Source: Pseudomonas sp. Teo4 (GTDB taxonomy: Bacteria; Pseudomonadota; Gammaproteobacteria; Pseudomonadales; Pseudomonadaceae). From it: a stretch of DNA of 64,000 bases. The number at the start of each line of letters is the position of its first letter. Position 1 is the first letter of the stretch. Positions 1 to 8,149 of this stretch are shown piece after piece. Where the stretch lies: NCBI RefSeq assembly GCF_034387475.1, contig NZ_JAXCIL010000001.1, positions 1,984,001-2,048,000 on the forward strand, read 5' to 3'. The notes under the pieces are model-generated. The model saw only the letters and a program-made list of their open reading frames with translations, had not been told where the DNA came from and ran no database searches. Both the position numbers and the translations under genes were made by a program.

Positions 1-1
1 C

Positions 2-826
2 CTGGGCAATGCGCTGTTCGAACGCCTGCTCGACCCCACCATGATGTACTCGGCGGCGCAGTTCGAAAGCCCCGAGCAAAGCCTTGAGCACGCGCAGTTG
101 AACAAGCTTGAACGCATCTGCCGCAAGCTCGACCTGCAGCCCGACGAGCACCTGCTGGAAATCGGCACCGGCTGGGGCAGCCTGGCCATCCACGCCGCCA
201 CCCAGCACGGCTGCCGGGTCACCACCACCACCCTTTCCGAAGCGCAGTACGCGCATACCCTCAAGCGTGTGCAGGCGCTGGGCCTGGAGCAACGCATCAC
301 GGTATTGCGCGAGGACTATCGCGACTTGCGCGGGCATTTCGACAAGCTGGTGTCGGTCGAAATGATCGAGGCCGTCGGCCACCGCTACCTGCCCACGTAC
401 TTTCGCCAGTGCGCCGCCTTGCTCAAGGACAATGGCCTGATGCTGCTGCAAACCATCACCATCCGTGACCAGCGCTACGTCCAGGCGCGGCGCTCGGTGG
501 ACTTCATTCAGCGCTACATCTTCCCCGGCGGCGCCCTGCCCTCGCTGAGCGTGCTGCTGGACATCGCCGGCCGCCAGACCGCGCTGAACCTGGTGCACAT
601 GGAGGACTTCGGCCTGGACTATGCGCGCACCCTGCGGCACTGGCGCGACAACCTGCGCCAGTCGCGCTCGGCCTTGCTGGAGCTGGGCTATGACGAAACC
701 TTCCAGCGCTTGTGGGAGTTCTACCTGTGCTATTGCCAGGGCGGTTTCGAGGAAAGGGCAATCGGCGTGGCTCAGTTGCTGTGGGCGGCACCGAATGCGC
801 GTCGGGCACCGGTGCTGGATGCCTGA
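2..826 (+). CDS. Cyclopropane-fatty-acyl-phospholipid synthase-like methyltransferase (5' partial)
   Basis: The reading frame is open from the first bases of the window, so the gene begins upstream; about 274 C-terminal residues are present. Cyclopropane fatty acid synthases transfer a methylene from S-adenosylmethionine to double bonds of membrane phospholipid acyl chains. Visible signatures are DPTMMYS near the left edge, the SAM-binding loop LEIGTGWGSLA, the VSVEMIEAVGHRYLPTYF segment and DFIQRYIFPGG close to the active site. The stop is followed after 2 bases by a DUF2878 gene, an arrangement I know from Pseudomonas CFA-like clusters that also carry an amine oxidase and DUF1365. The protein may be a paralogue of the main Cfa rather than the housekeeping enzyme. 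Confidence 0.88.
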   Translation: MGNALFERLLDPTMMYSAAQFESPEQSLEHAQLNKLERICRKLDLQPDEHLLEIGTGWGSLAIHAATQHGCRVTTTTLSEAQYAHTLKRVQALGLEQRITVLREDYRDLRGHFDKLVSVEMIEAVGHRYLPTYFRQCAALLKDNGLMLLQTITIRDQRYVQARRSVDFIQRYIFPGGALPSLSVLLDIAGRQTALNLVHMEDFGLDYARTLRHWRDNLRQSRSALLELGYDETFQRLWEFYLCYCQGGFEERAIGVAQLLWAAPNARRAPVLDA

Positions 827-828
827 AC

Positions 829-1320
829 ATGTCGCGCGCCTGGCTGGTCGGCAACGCCTTGTGGCTGCAGGCTGGCTGGTGGGGTTGCGTGCTGGGCGCC
901 CGGCATCCCTGGCTGCTGGCGGGGGTGGCAATCGGCCTGGCGGTGCATGTGGGCAGTTGCCGCAACCCGCGTGCGGAGGCCAGTGCGCTGTTGCGTGTGG
1001 GCGTGCTCGGTTGCCTGCTGGATGCCGGGTTAGGGGCGCTGGGGGTATTCGCATTCGCCCATGCACCTTTGCCCCTGTGGCTGGCCATGCTGTGGCTGGT
1101 GCTGGCCAGCGGGTTGCGCCACAGCCTGGCCTGGGCCCGGCAGCCCGCCTGGTATGGCGTGCTGCTAGGGTTGCTCGGCGGGCCGTTGGCCTACGTTACT
1201 GGCGCACCGCTGGCGGGCGTCGAGCTTCCCTTGGGGGCTTGGGCCACCGCCTTGCTGCTGGCGCCGATCTGGGCGCTGTGGTTACCCCTTTGTCTGCGCG
1301 TTGCCGCTGGCAAGCCATGA
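829..1320 (+). CDS. DUF2878 family membrane protein
   Basis: A 163-residue, strongly hydrophobic protein rich in Leu, Ala, Trp and Gly, with about five possible transmembrane segments and repeated short loops. The start is the ATG two bases after the stop of the methyltransferase, giving MSRAWLVGNALWLQAGWW, which fits the beginning of DUF2878 proteins. Its tight coupling to the CFA-like gene suggests a role in the same lipid-modification cluster, but the biochemical function is unknown. The last 39 bases overlap the 3' end of the convergent TIM-barrel gene. Confidence 0.75.
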   Translation: MSRAWLVGNALWLQAGWWGCVLGARHPWLLAGVAIGLAVHVGSCRNPRAEASALLRVGVLGCLLDAGLGALGVFAFAHAPLPLWLAMLWLVLASGLRHSLAWARQPAWYGVLLGLLGGPLAYVTGAPLAGVELPLGAWATALLLAPIWALWLPLCLRVAAGKP

Positions 1321-2091
1321 TCGCGTGAAGTGGTAGGCCTTGCTCAGGCGCTCTGTGCCTTGCAGCTGCACCGATGGCGTTTCCACACTCACCAGCACAT
1401 CAGCGGGCAGCGCGGCCATCACCTGCGCCAGGGCCAGTTGCCCGTGGCCTGGCAGCAGGCGCCCCTCCCGCGCCTCCTGCACGATCAACGCCTCGGGCGG
1501 CGCCTGCACAGGGGCATCGCACAATTGAACGGCGCGTAGGTAGCGCGGCTCAACCTGGGCGATGGCCGTCGCATCGCCCCCGGAGCGAAACAGGTGCAGC
1601 GTATCGACCAGTACACCGCTATTGCCCTGCCCGGCCGCCTTCAGCACGGCGACCGCCTGCTGCAGGTTCGCCACCGGCCGCCAACGCATGAACTCAAGGT
1701 CTACCCGCAGTGCGTAGCGTTCGGCCAGTTGGCACATCGCGGCGAAGTTGTCTGCCAGCCGCGAGCAATCCGGGTCATCCCCAGATACTGTGAGGCTGAC
1801 GGCCCCCAGTTGTGCGCCCGCCGCCAGCAGTGGCTCGTACTGGGCAACCACCACCTCCGGTGTCAGGGAAACGAATTCGATGTCGTTGACGCCCACCCCC
1901 TCGCCATCCATCACCGCCAGCAGCTCGCGCAGCTGGGCGCTGGCAGGCGGCAGCGGGTAGGCAACCGCCCCCGGCATCACCGGGTGCAGCCGCAAGCCCA
2001 CCGAAGCGAACCCCGCACGCCCGGCCTCGCGCACCAAGGTCACGGGCGCGAGGTCCAGAGCGGTGAGGTGAGCAACCCCCAGGCTGGTCAA
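1282..2091 (-). CDS. Sugar phosphate isomerase/epimerase-like TIM-barrel protein
   Basis: A 269-residue protein of the xylose isomerase-like AP-endonuclease-2 superfamily (IolE/hydroxypyruvate isomerase relatives). Typical elements are the FASVGLRLHP strand near residue 25, EFMRW with a putative metal-binding Glu in the middle, the GVLVDTLHLFRSGG strand and the terminal VSVETPS. I chose a TTG start that overlaps the stop of the upstream dehydrogenase as TTGA: a GGAGG lies 8 bases before it, and no convincing ATG exists in this frame without running into the upstream gene. It is last in a four-gene operon with a dehydrogenase, MFS transporter and amidohydrolase, so it probably isomerises or epimerises an intermediate of a sugar or sugar-acid pathway. 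Substrate unknown. Confidence 0.75.
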   Translation of the reverse strand: MTSLGVAHLTALDLAPVTLVREAGRAGFASVGLRLHPVMPGAVAYPLPPASAQLRELLAVMDGEGVGVNDIEFVSLTPEVVVAQYEPLLAAGAQLGAVSLTVSGDDPDCSRLADNFAAMCQLAERYALRVDLEFMRWRPVANLQQAVAVLKAAGQGNSGVLVDTLHLFRSGGDATAIAQVEPRYLRAVQLCDAPVQAPPEALIVQEAREGRLLPGHGQLALAQVMAALPADVLVSVETPSVQLQGTERLSKAYHFTRSWLASGNAQTKG

Positions 2092-2828
2092 TAGGTCGCC
2101 CTCCCACCGCTCAGGTCGAACACGAACCCGGTGGTGAAACTGCATTCTGGCCCGGCGATCCAGGTCACCATGTTGGCCACTTCCTCGGCCTTGAGGAACC
2201 GCCCCATGGGGATCTTGGCCTTGCTCGCGGCGATGTGTTCGGGGGTCATTTCCGCCATCAGCGGCGTCTCGACCATGGCCGGCGCCACGCAATTGAGCAG
2301 CACGCCATCCTGTGCCAGCTCCTTGGCGGCGGCCTTGGTGAAGGCAATAACACCCGCCTTGGCGGCCGAGTAGGCCGAGATGTACTGCACACCGTCCTTG
2401 CCGGCCATGGAGGCGATGTTGACGATCCGCCCGTAACCCCGGGCACGCATGTGCGGGATGGCGGTGCGGCAGCAATAGAACACGCTGTTGAGGTCGATGG
2501 CGATGACCTTGTCCCAGGCCTCTGCCGGGTACTCCCACGACGGCACCACCGGCCCGTTGATGCCAGCGTTGTTGACCAGAATGTCGACCCTACCGGTGTG
2601 CTCTACCACATCGGCGAACGCCGCCTCCACCGCTGGCAACGAGGACACGTCCACGGCCTGGCGCAACACCGGCTCGAAACCGCTTTCGGCGCCGTCCCAG
2701 CCGTCGACCCGCAGGTCCCAGATCACCACCTGGGCACCTTCGGCGTGCAGCCGCCGGGCAATGGCAAGGCCAATGCCACGCATGCCGCCGGTCACGATTG
2801 CAGTCTGTCCTTGAAGGGATTGGCTCAT
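2088..2828 (-). CDS. SDR family NAD(P)-dependent oxidoreductase
   Basis: A 246-residue classical short-chain dehydrogenase. The cofactor motif TGGMRGIGLA lies near residues 14-23, NNAGI in the middle, the catalytic Ser in the INIASMAG region, the YSAAK Tyr/Lys pair, and an ending with ECSFTTGFVFDLSGG as in polyol and sugar dehydrogenases. Asp in VIWDLR at the end of the second strand suggests NAD rather than NADP. The ATG overlaps the stop of the MFS transporter by 4 bases, and its own stop overlaps the TTG of the next gene, so the operon is translationally coupled. It likely oxidises the imported polyol, sugar or hydroxy acid. Confidence 0.88.
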   Translation of the reverse strand: MSQSLQGQTAIVTGGMRGIGLAIARRLHAEGAQVVIWDLRVDGWDGAESGFEPVLRQAVDVSSLPAVEAAFADVVEHTGRVDILVNNAGINGPVVPSWEYPAEAWDKVIAIDLNSVFYCCRTAIPHMRARGYGRIVNIASMAGKDGVQYISAYSAAKAGVIAFTKAAAKELAQDGVLLNCVAPAMVETPLMAEMTPEHIAASKAKIPMGRFLKAEEVANMVTWIAGPECSFTTGFVFDLSGGRATY

Positions 2829-4174
2829 TGTTTGGCTCCATTTTCGACACAGGGGATTTGCGGCAGGCGACGCAGGTCGCGCACCATGAACAGGTAGCAC
2901 AGCGCACCGAGCGCGGTGATGCAGGACACGAACGCCAGGGCCCAGACGAACGAGCCGGTGGTCGAGACGATGATGCCGATGGTCAACGGAGTGACAATGC
3001 CGGCAGCGTTGGCGAACAGGTTGAACAGCCCCCCGCTCAGGCCCAGCAGCCCTTTGGGCGCGATGTCGGAAACGATCATCCAGGCCAGCGCCGACATGCC
3101 TTGGGCAAAGTAGGCAATGCACAGGATGGCGATCACCAGCGCATCGGACTCCACATAGTTGGCCAGGACGATGATCGATGCCGTTAGCAGGCCTGCGATC
3201 ACCGGTAACTTGCGGGCGACATTCAGCGAGTAGCCACGGCGCAGCAAGGCGTCGGACAACCAGCCACCGACCAGGGTACCCACCGAAGCGGCAATGAACG
3301 GCAGCACCGCGACCCAGCCGACCTTGAGCCAGGGCATGTGCCGCTCGGTCACCAGGTAGGTCGGGAACCAGGTCAGGAAGAACACGTTGGTCGAGTTGCA
3401 GGCGAACTGCCCCAGGCAGATGCCGAGCATGTTGCGGTGCTTGAGCAGCGCCGGAATCTGCGACCAGCGAAACACCGTGGCCTTCTGTCCGCCATCGACC
3501 ACGCCGCCACCCTGCGCGATGTAATCGAGTTCGGCCTGGTTGGCGCTGCTCGACTGGTGTGGCTCGTGGTATTTGCGCCACCAGACCAGGCCATACAGAA
3601 TGCCCATCAGGCCAACGGCCATCAGCAGAAAGCGCCAGCCGTAGGCATGCAGCACCCAGAACAGCAACGGTGTGAGAAACGCCAGCCCGACATACTCGGC
3701 GAAGGTATAGATACCGGTCGCCCGGGCCCGTTCGCTTTGCGGGAACCAGGTGGCGACCACGCGGCTGTTGGTGGGGAAGCACGGGGCTTCGGTCACGCCC
3801 ACCAGAAAACGCAGGCCCAGCAGCGACAGGAAACTGTGGGCAAGGCCTTGCAGGCCGGTGAACAGCGACCACAGCGTCAGCGCCAGCCAGTAGGTGAGCT
3901 TGGTGCCCAGTCGGTCGATCAGAATGCCGCCGGGAATCTGCGCGGCGGCGTAGGTCCAGGAAAACGCCGAGAAGATCACGCCCATCATCGCCGCGTTCAA
4001 GCCAATGTCGGCACTGATGCTGGGCGCGGCGATACCCATCACGCTGCGGTCAAGGTAGTTGATCATGGTGCCGCCGGATATCAGCGCCAGGATCATGAAG
4101 CGGGTACGCGTCCTTTGCTGCACGCGCGCAGGGGTGTCGAACACACCCAAGCCGATGTTGTGCTCAGTGTTCAT
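2825..4174 (-). CDS. MFS transporter, anion:cation symporter (ACS) family
   Basis: A 449-residue twelve-helix major facilitator of the type that imports sugar acids and aromatic or organic anions (ExuT, GudP, phthalate relatives). Family signs are INYLDRSVMGIAAPSI in helix 1, EAPCFPTNSRVVATWFP around helix 4 and the following ERARATGI loop. The ATG has an AGAGAG ribosome site 7 bases upstream. It lies 38 bases after the amidohydrolase and overlaps the dehydrogenase by 4 bases. The inferred role is proton-driven uptake of the substrate of this operon. Confidence 0.9.
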   Translation of the reverse strand: MNTEHNIGLGVFDTPARVQQRTRTRFMILALISGGTMINYLDRSVMGIAAPSISADIGLNAAMMGVIFSAFSWTYAAAQIPGGILIDRLGTKLTYWLALTLWSLFTGLQGLAHSFLSLLGLRFLVGVTEAPCFPTNSRVVATWFPQSERARATGIYTFAEYVGLAFLTPLLFWVLHAYGWRFLLMAVGLMGILYGLVWWRKYHEPHQSSSANQAELDYIAQGGGVVDGGQKATVFRWSQIPALLKHRNMLGICLGQFACNSTNVFFLTWFPTYLVTERHMPWLKVGWVAVLPFIAASVGTLVGGWLSDALLRRGYSLNVARKLPVIAGLLTASIIVLANYVESDALVIAILCIAYFAQGMSALAWMIVSDIAPKGLLGLSGGLFNLFANAAGIVTPLTIGIIVSTTGSFVWALAFVSCITALGALCYLFMVRDLRRLPQIPCVENGAKQ

Positions 4175-4212
4175 GACGTTGCTCTCTTGTTATTGGAATG
4201 GCATCGCGGGTA

Positions 4213-5040
4213 TCAGGCAAAGCCGAACAAGCGCCTGGGGGTGTCCCACATGATCTGGCGGCGCTGACCGGGGTCAGGCATCAGGCGTTCGGCGAGTTTC
4301 AGCAAAGGGCCATAGTCGACGCGCGAGCGCTGGCGAATGAAGGGCCAGTCCGACCCCCACACGCAGGCGTGCGCACCGAAGGCCTCGATCAAGGCCTGTA
4401 CGTATGCGGCGCTTTGCTCAAGCAGTGCGTGCGGCGCGGCGAACTTCTGCATGCCCGAAAGCTTGACGCTCACTCGGCCTGACCCCGCCAGCCGCAGCAG
4501 CGCCTGAAAGCCTGGCTGTTGCAGGCCTGCAGCGACATCCGGGCGGCCGCAGTGGTCGATCAGCAAGCGCGTGGGCATGCGCAACAGCAGCGTTTGGATG
4601 TCCAGCAGTTGGTCTTCGCACACCTGGATCTGGGCGAACAGGTCAAGCTCGGCGAGCTTGCCGAACAAGCCTTCGCTGCCCTCGAGGCAGCCCACCCCAT
4701 ACAGCGCCGGGTTGAACGCAACCCCGACCACGCCCTGCTCCTTCAATGCAGCGAGCTGGCCCAGGCTGATATCAGCCTCGACCACCGCCACACCCTTGAA
4801 CCGCCCCTGCCCCCGCGCCAGCGCATCGAGCAGGCAGCGGTTGTCGGTGTGGTAGCCGCTGTTGGGCCCGACCAGCAAGGCGTGCTGCACACCATAGGCG
4901 TCCATCACCTGGGAGAACTGCTCCAGGGTGGCGACTTCCTGGCCTGAAGGGGCATAAGGCGCGTCCGGGTGGTAGGGAAACCGCTCGGGGTCAAACAAAT
5001 GGTTATGGCAATCGATCTTCGGTTCGTCAAAGATGTTCAC
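4213..5040 (-). CDS. Amidohydrolase family 2 protein (lactonase-like)
   Basis: A 275-residue metal-dependent hydrolase of the amidohydrolase-2 superfamily, which includes 2-pyrone-4,6-dicarboxylate lactonase and L-fucono/rhamnono-lactonases. It opens with IDCHNHLFDPERFPYHPD, the first-strand metal or substrate site, has LLIDHCGRPD in the middle and CVWGSDWPF near the end with the conserved Asp. A GTG start is preferred because GGGAG lies 6 bases before it and homologous sequence begins immediately after. It is the first gene of the operon on this strand. With a dehydrogenase and a TIM-barrel isomerase alongside, hydrolysis of a lactone formed by oxidation of a sugar is the simplest inference. 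Confidence 0.82.
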   Translation of the reverse strand: MNIFDEPKIDCHNHLFDPERFPYHPDAPYAPSGQEVATLEQFSQVMDAYGVQHALLVGPNSGYHTDNRCLLDALARGQGRFKGVAVVEADISLGQLAALKEQGVVGVAFNPALYGVGCLEGSEGLFGKLAELDLFAQIQVCEDQLLDIQTLLLRMPTRLLIDHCGRPDVAAGLQQPGFQALLRLAGSGRVSVKLSGMQKFAAPHALLEQSAAYVQALIEAFGAHACVWGSDWPFIRQRSRVDYGPLLKLAERLMPDPGQRRQIMWDTPRRLFGFA

Positions 5041-5187
5041 ACGCAGCTCCCGGCAGGCGCCGCTGCGCCTGCATGCAGATCTTGTTATTGTTCGCCGGTA
5101 GGGCGACCGGATAAGCACGAAGATACTGTGCGTCTGCTTTGGGCGCTCATACACAGATGGCAGAAACCATAACCAAAGGTAATACCC
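5041..5187. promoter_or_regulatory. Divergent promoter region between the catabolic operon and its LysR gene
   Basis: This 147-base gap separates the GTG of the amidohydrolase from the ATG of the divergent LysR gene, the standard place for a LysR operator. It holds a short inverted repeat CCGGT-6-ACCGG at about 5095-5111. I could not place -35/-10 hexamers with confidence. Confidence 0.4.
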
Positions 5188-6141
5188 ATGTTCCCCGGCC
5201 AGGAAAGCCCCGAATCCAGCGCGATGGTGTTCAAACTGCGGCATATGGAGGTGTTTCGCGCGGTGATGCTGACCGGTTCGATCAGTGCCGCGGCGAAAAT
5301 GCTGTACGTGTCCCAGCCCGCCGTGAGCAAGCTGATCCACTACATCGAGGGGCGCCTGGCGTATCGCCTGTTCGAGCGCATCAACAACCGCCTGGTCCCC
5401 ACTGTTGAGGCGAACATCCTGTTCCGCGAAGTCGAACGGGTGTACCAGGCGGCGCTGCAGGTCAACGAATGTGCGCTGTCACTGGCCTCGGGCAGCCAGC
5501 GCAACTTGCGTATTTCGTGCAGCGCCTCGTTGTCGACGGTGGTGATTCCCAGGGCACTGGCCCAACTCAAACGCGAGTCGCCATCGCTGACCATCGAGTG
5601 GCAGACCTCGTTGATGAACGAAATGCCCAACCAGATCCTGTCGAAAAAAGTCGACCTGTCGATTGCAGCGCTGCCGGTGATGCACGACCACCTGGTGTCC
5701 CAGGCGTTCATGCGCGGGCGCATGGTCGCGGTGATGCCTGCCGACCACCCCCTGGCCCAGGAACCATCGCTGGCCCTGCATCAATTGCAGGGGCACGCGC
5801 TGCTGCTGTTCAGGCCCGACATGCCGTTTGGCCGGTTGCTGGCCGAGGAAATTCGGCGCCGGGGGCTGCAGCTTGAGTCGTTGCTGTCCTTCACCAATGC
5901 CAACGAAGCCGTGGCGCTGGTCAAGCAAGGCATGGGCCTGACACTGATCGACGAGTTCGTGGCGCAGGACAGCGGGCTGAAGGTGGTGCCGCTGGCAGAG
6001 GAAATTCACTTCGATATCAGTTTCGTCTACTCGCGCTTCGAGCCACCGTCTCAGGCGTCACTGCACTTGATGCGGGTGCTGCATGCCCAGGCGTTGAAAC
6101 TTGGGCGGGCCATTGCCGGGTTCGAGCTGCCGCAGGCTTGA
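5188..6141 (+). CDS. LysR family transcriptional regulator
   Basis: A 317-residue LysR regulator. The N-terminal winged helix-turn-helix spans about residues 15-72 (FKLRHMEVFRAV, then SAAAKMLYVSQPAVSKLI), followed by a periplasmic-binding-like effector domain. AAAGGT precedes the chosen ATG; an internal ATG at 5224 is an alternative that would shorten the protein by 12 residues. It is divergent from the lactonase-MFS-SDR-isomerase operon and probably senses that pathway's substrate. The effector cannot be read from sequence. Confidence 0.9.
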   Translation: MFPGQESPESSAMVFKLRHMEVFRAVMLTGSISAAAKMLYVSQPAVSKLIHYIEGRLAYRLFERINNRLVPTVEANILFREVERVYQAALQVNECALSLASGSQRNLRISCSASLSTVVIPRALAQLKRESPSLTIEWQTSLMNEMPNQILSKKVDLSIAALPVMHDHLVSQAFMRGRMVAVMPADHPLAQEPSLALHQLQGHALLLFRPDMPFGRLLAEEIRRRGLQLESLLSFTNANEAVALVKQGMGLTLIDEFVAQDSGLKVVPLAEEIHFDISFVYSRFEPPSQASLHLMRVLHAQALKLGRAIAGFELPQA

Positions 6142-6144
6142 ACC

Positions 6145-6573
6145 TCAAGTTGCCTGACTGTGCGGCTCGTCATTCTCCCGCAGACGTGCGAGCAGGCGCT
6201 GGGCGTTTTCCTCACAGCTGATGTCTACCGGCTTACCCTCTATGCCTGCAATCAACGCCAGCAGGTGCGTGCGGCTTTGCGCAAGACGCGCTTGCATCGC
6301 TTCAATTTCCACCACTTTGCCCTTGAGGCTGGCCAACAAACGCTCATGGCGGTTGGCCCCGCCGGTGGGTTCCAGGGTCAGTGCGCGCATCTCTTCCAGG
6401 CTGAAGCCTGCCTGCTGCCCGCAGGTAATCACCTCCAGCCGCTGCACGGCATCTTCGGGGTAGTCGCGGTAACCGTTGCCCAGGCGCCGGGCCTCGATCA
6501 GGCCGCTGGCTTCATAAAAGCGGATGCGTGATGCACTCAGGCCCGTGCGACGGGCCAGTTCACCAATTTTCAT
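6145..6573 (-). CDS. MerR family transcriptional regulator
   Basis: A 142-residue MerR protein: MKIGELARRTGLSASRIRFY is the winged helix DNA-binding start, followed by GLIEARRLGNGYRDYPEDAV and a long dimerisation coiled coil at about residues 75-120. The C-terminal region holds a single Cys (DISCEEN) but no CueR/ZntR-type metal-binding pair, so a metal sensor is unlikely. It resembles the MerR regulators that govern oxidoreductase genes in pseudomonads. It is divergent from the Old Yellow Enzyme gene, and a MerR-type promoter lies between them. Confidence 0.88.
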   Translation of the reverse strand: MKIGELARRTGLSASRIRFYEASGLIEARRLGNGYRDYPEDAVQRLEVITCGQQAGFSLEEMRALTLEPTGGANRHERLLASLKGKVVEIEAMQARLAQSRTHLLALIAGIEGKPVDISCEENAQRLLARLRENDEPHSQAT

Positions 6574-6592
6574 CGGGGGTGCGATTCCTCTA

Positions 6593-6623
6593 TTGACCTT
6601 AAGGTTTACTTTAACCTTAGGCT
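6593..6623 (+). promoter_or_regulatory. MerR-type promoter with 19-bp spacer upstream of the OYE gene
   Basis: The -35 TTGACC (6593-6598) and -10-like TAGGCT (6618-6623) are 19 bp apart, the over-long spacing that MerR proteins correct by twisting DNA. The spacer holds an imperfect dyad, CCTTAAGGTT facing AACCTTAGG, as expected for a MerR dimer site. It sits between the divergent merR-like gene and the reductase. Confidence 0.72.
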
Positions 6624-6684
6624 TCAGCGCAACACAGCCCCGCCGCGCAGTAACCGATGCACGGCACCCTGAACGGAGCGCATC

Positions 6685-7929
6685 ATGACCCCTTTCCAGC
6701 CGTTGCAACTGCCTAACGGCAGCCTCATACCCAACCGCATCGCCAAAGCCGCCATGGAAGAAAACCTCGCCAACCAGGACCAGACGCCGTCCGACCAGTT
6801 GCTGCGCCTGTACCAGGCCTGGGCCGAGGGCGGTGCCGGCCTGTTGCTGACCGGCAACGTGATGGTCGACCCGCGGGCCATGACCGGCCCGGGCGGTGTG
6901 ATGCTCGATGACAGCCAGCAACTGCAGCGCTTCAGCCAGTGGGCGCGCGTCGGCCGAGCCCATGGCGCGCAGTTCTGGATGCAGATCAACCACCCCGGAC
7001 GCCAGATGCAGGCCAACCTCGGGCAGCCCACCGTGGCGCCTTCGGCGGTTGCGCTAGAGATGGGCGGGTTGTCGAAGCTATTTGCCCTGCCCAAGGCACT
7101 GGACGAAAGCGAGATCGCCGAGATCATTCAGCGCTTCGCCCGCACCGCGGCACTGGCCGAACAGGCCGGCTTCAGCGGGGTACAGATTCATGCTGCGCAT
7201 GGCTACCTGCTCAGCCAGTTTCTCTCGCCGTTGAGCAACCAGCGCAAGGACCGCTGGGGCGGCAGCCTGGAAAACCGCGCGCGACTGTTGCTGGAGGTGG
7301 TCAAGGCCGTGCGGGTTGCAGTGTCACCGAGCTTTGCGGTGGCCGTGAAACTGAACTCGGCAGACTTTCAGCGCGGCGGTTTCGAGCCGGCCGATGCGCG
7401 TCAGGTGGTGCTGTGGCTCAACGAGCTGGCAGTGGACCTGGTCGAGTTGTCGGGCGGAAGCTATGAAGCCCCGGCCATGCAGGGCGATGCCCGGGACGGC
7501 CGGACACTGGCGCGCGAAGCCTACTTCCTGGAGTTCGCCCGCGAAATTGCCGCGATTGCCCGCATGCCGGTGATGGTGACCGGTGGCATTCGCCGTTTGC
7601 CGGTTGTCGAGCAGGTTCTGGCAAGTGGTGTCGCCATGGCGGGTATCGCCACCGCGCTGGCAGTCGACCCGGCCCTGCCACGGCGCTGGCAGAACGGCGA
7701 GTCAGCGGCCACCGCCGAGTTGCCACCGATACGCTGGAAGCGCAAGGCGATGGCTGCGCTCGCGTATATGTCGCTGGTGAAGCTGCAGATGCGCAGGCTC
7801 GCCAGTGGCAACCGGCCCAAGCCGGATGCCTCGCCGCTGCGGGCACTGTTGCTGGAACAGTGGTCCACCCTGCGTAGAACCCGGCGTTATCGGCAGATGA
7901 TGGGTAGCCGAGCGGGACAAGCGTATTGA
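6685..7929 (+). CDS. NADH:flavin oxidoreductase / Old Yellow Enzyme family protein
   Basis: A 414-residue FMN-dependent ene-reductase-like protein. OYE hallmarks are the N-terminal LPNGSLIPNRIAKAAM, the FWMQINHPGRQ active-site region, VQIHAAHGYLLSQFLSP and the NQRKDRWGGSLENRARL segment, then PVMVTGGIRR in the phosphate-binding C-terminal half. Such enzymes reduce activated double bonds, quinones or nitro compounds with NAD(P)H. The last 70 or so residues, with a basic hydrophobic stretch, extend beyond the minimal barrel. It lies downstream of a MerR-controlled promoter, so expression is probably induced by an electrophile or related toxic substrate. Confidence 0.9.
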   Translation: MTPFQPLQLPNGSLIPNRIAKAAMEENLANQDQTPSDQLLRLYQAWAEGGAGLLLTGNVMVDPRAMTGPGGVMLDDSQQLQRFSQWARVGRAHGAQFWMQINHPGRQMQANLGQPTVAPSAVALEMGGLSKLFALPKALDESEIAEIIQRFARTAALAEQAGFSGVQIHAAHGYLLSQFLSPLSNQRKDRWGGSLENRARLLLEVVKAVRVAVSPSFAVAVKLNSADFQRGGFEPADARQVVLWLNELAVDLVELSGGSYEAPAMQGDARDGRTLAREAYFLEFAREIAAIARMPVMVTGGIRRLPVVEQVLASGVAMAGIATALAVDPALPRRWQNGESAATAELPPIRWKRKAMAALAYMSLVKLQMRRLASGNRPKPDASPLRALLLEQWSTLRRTRRYRQMMGSRAGQAY

Positions 7930-8012
7930 TTGGGTGGTGCCTTCAAGACATGCATAGTGCCTGAAGGAGAAAAACCAATGCGCAATCGGCCTCAATGGCT
8001 TTGCTGTGCTGG

Positions 8013-8110
8013 TACCGGCCTCATCGCCGGCAAGCCGGCTCCTACAGGAGCTGCAGTGATCTCAAGATCGTCGCAGCCCATGTGGGAGCCGGCTTGCCGG
8101 CGATACAGGC
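8013..8110. repeat. Pair of inverted REP elements (REPIN-like)
   Basis: Two copies of a 23-base REP sequence with core GCCGGCAAGCCGGC face each other: 8023-8045 and, inverted, 8082-8104, differing at one base (CTCCTAC versus CTCCCAC). A 36-base spacer separates them. This is the usual intergenic REP doublet of P. putida-group genomes and lies between two convergent genes, the OYE reductase and the Gly-rich protein. Confidence 0.85.
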
Positions 8111-8149
8111 AACACGGTGCCTGGCTGCAAAGCAGCCTGGAACAGCCGG

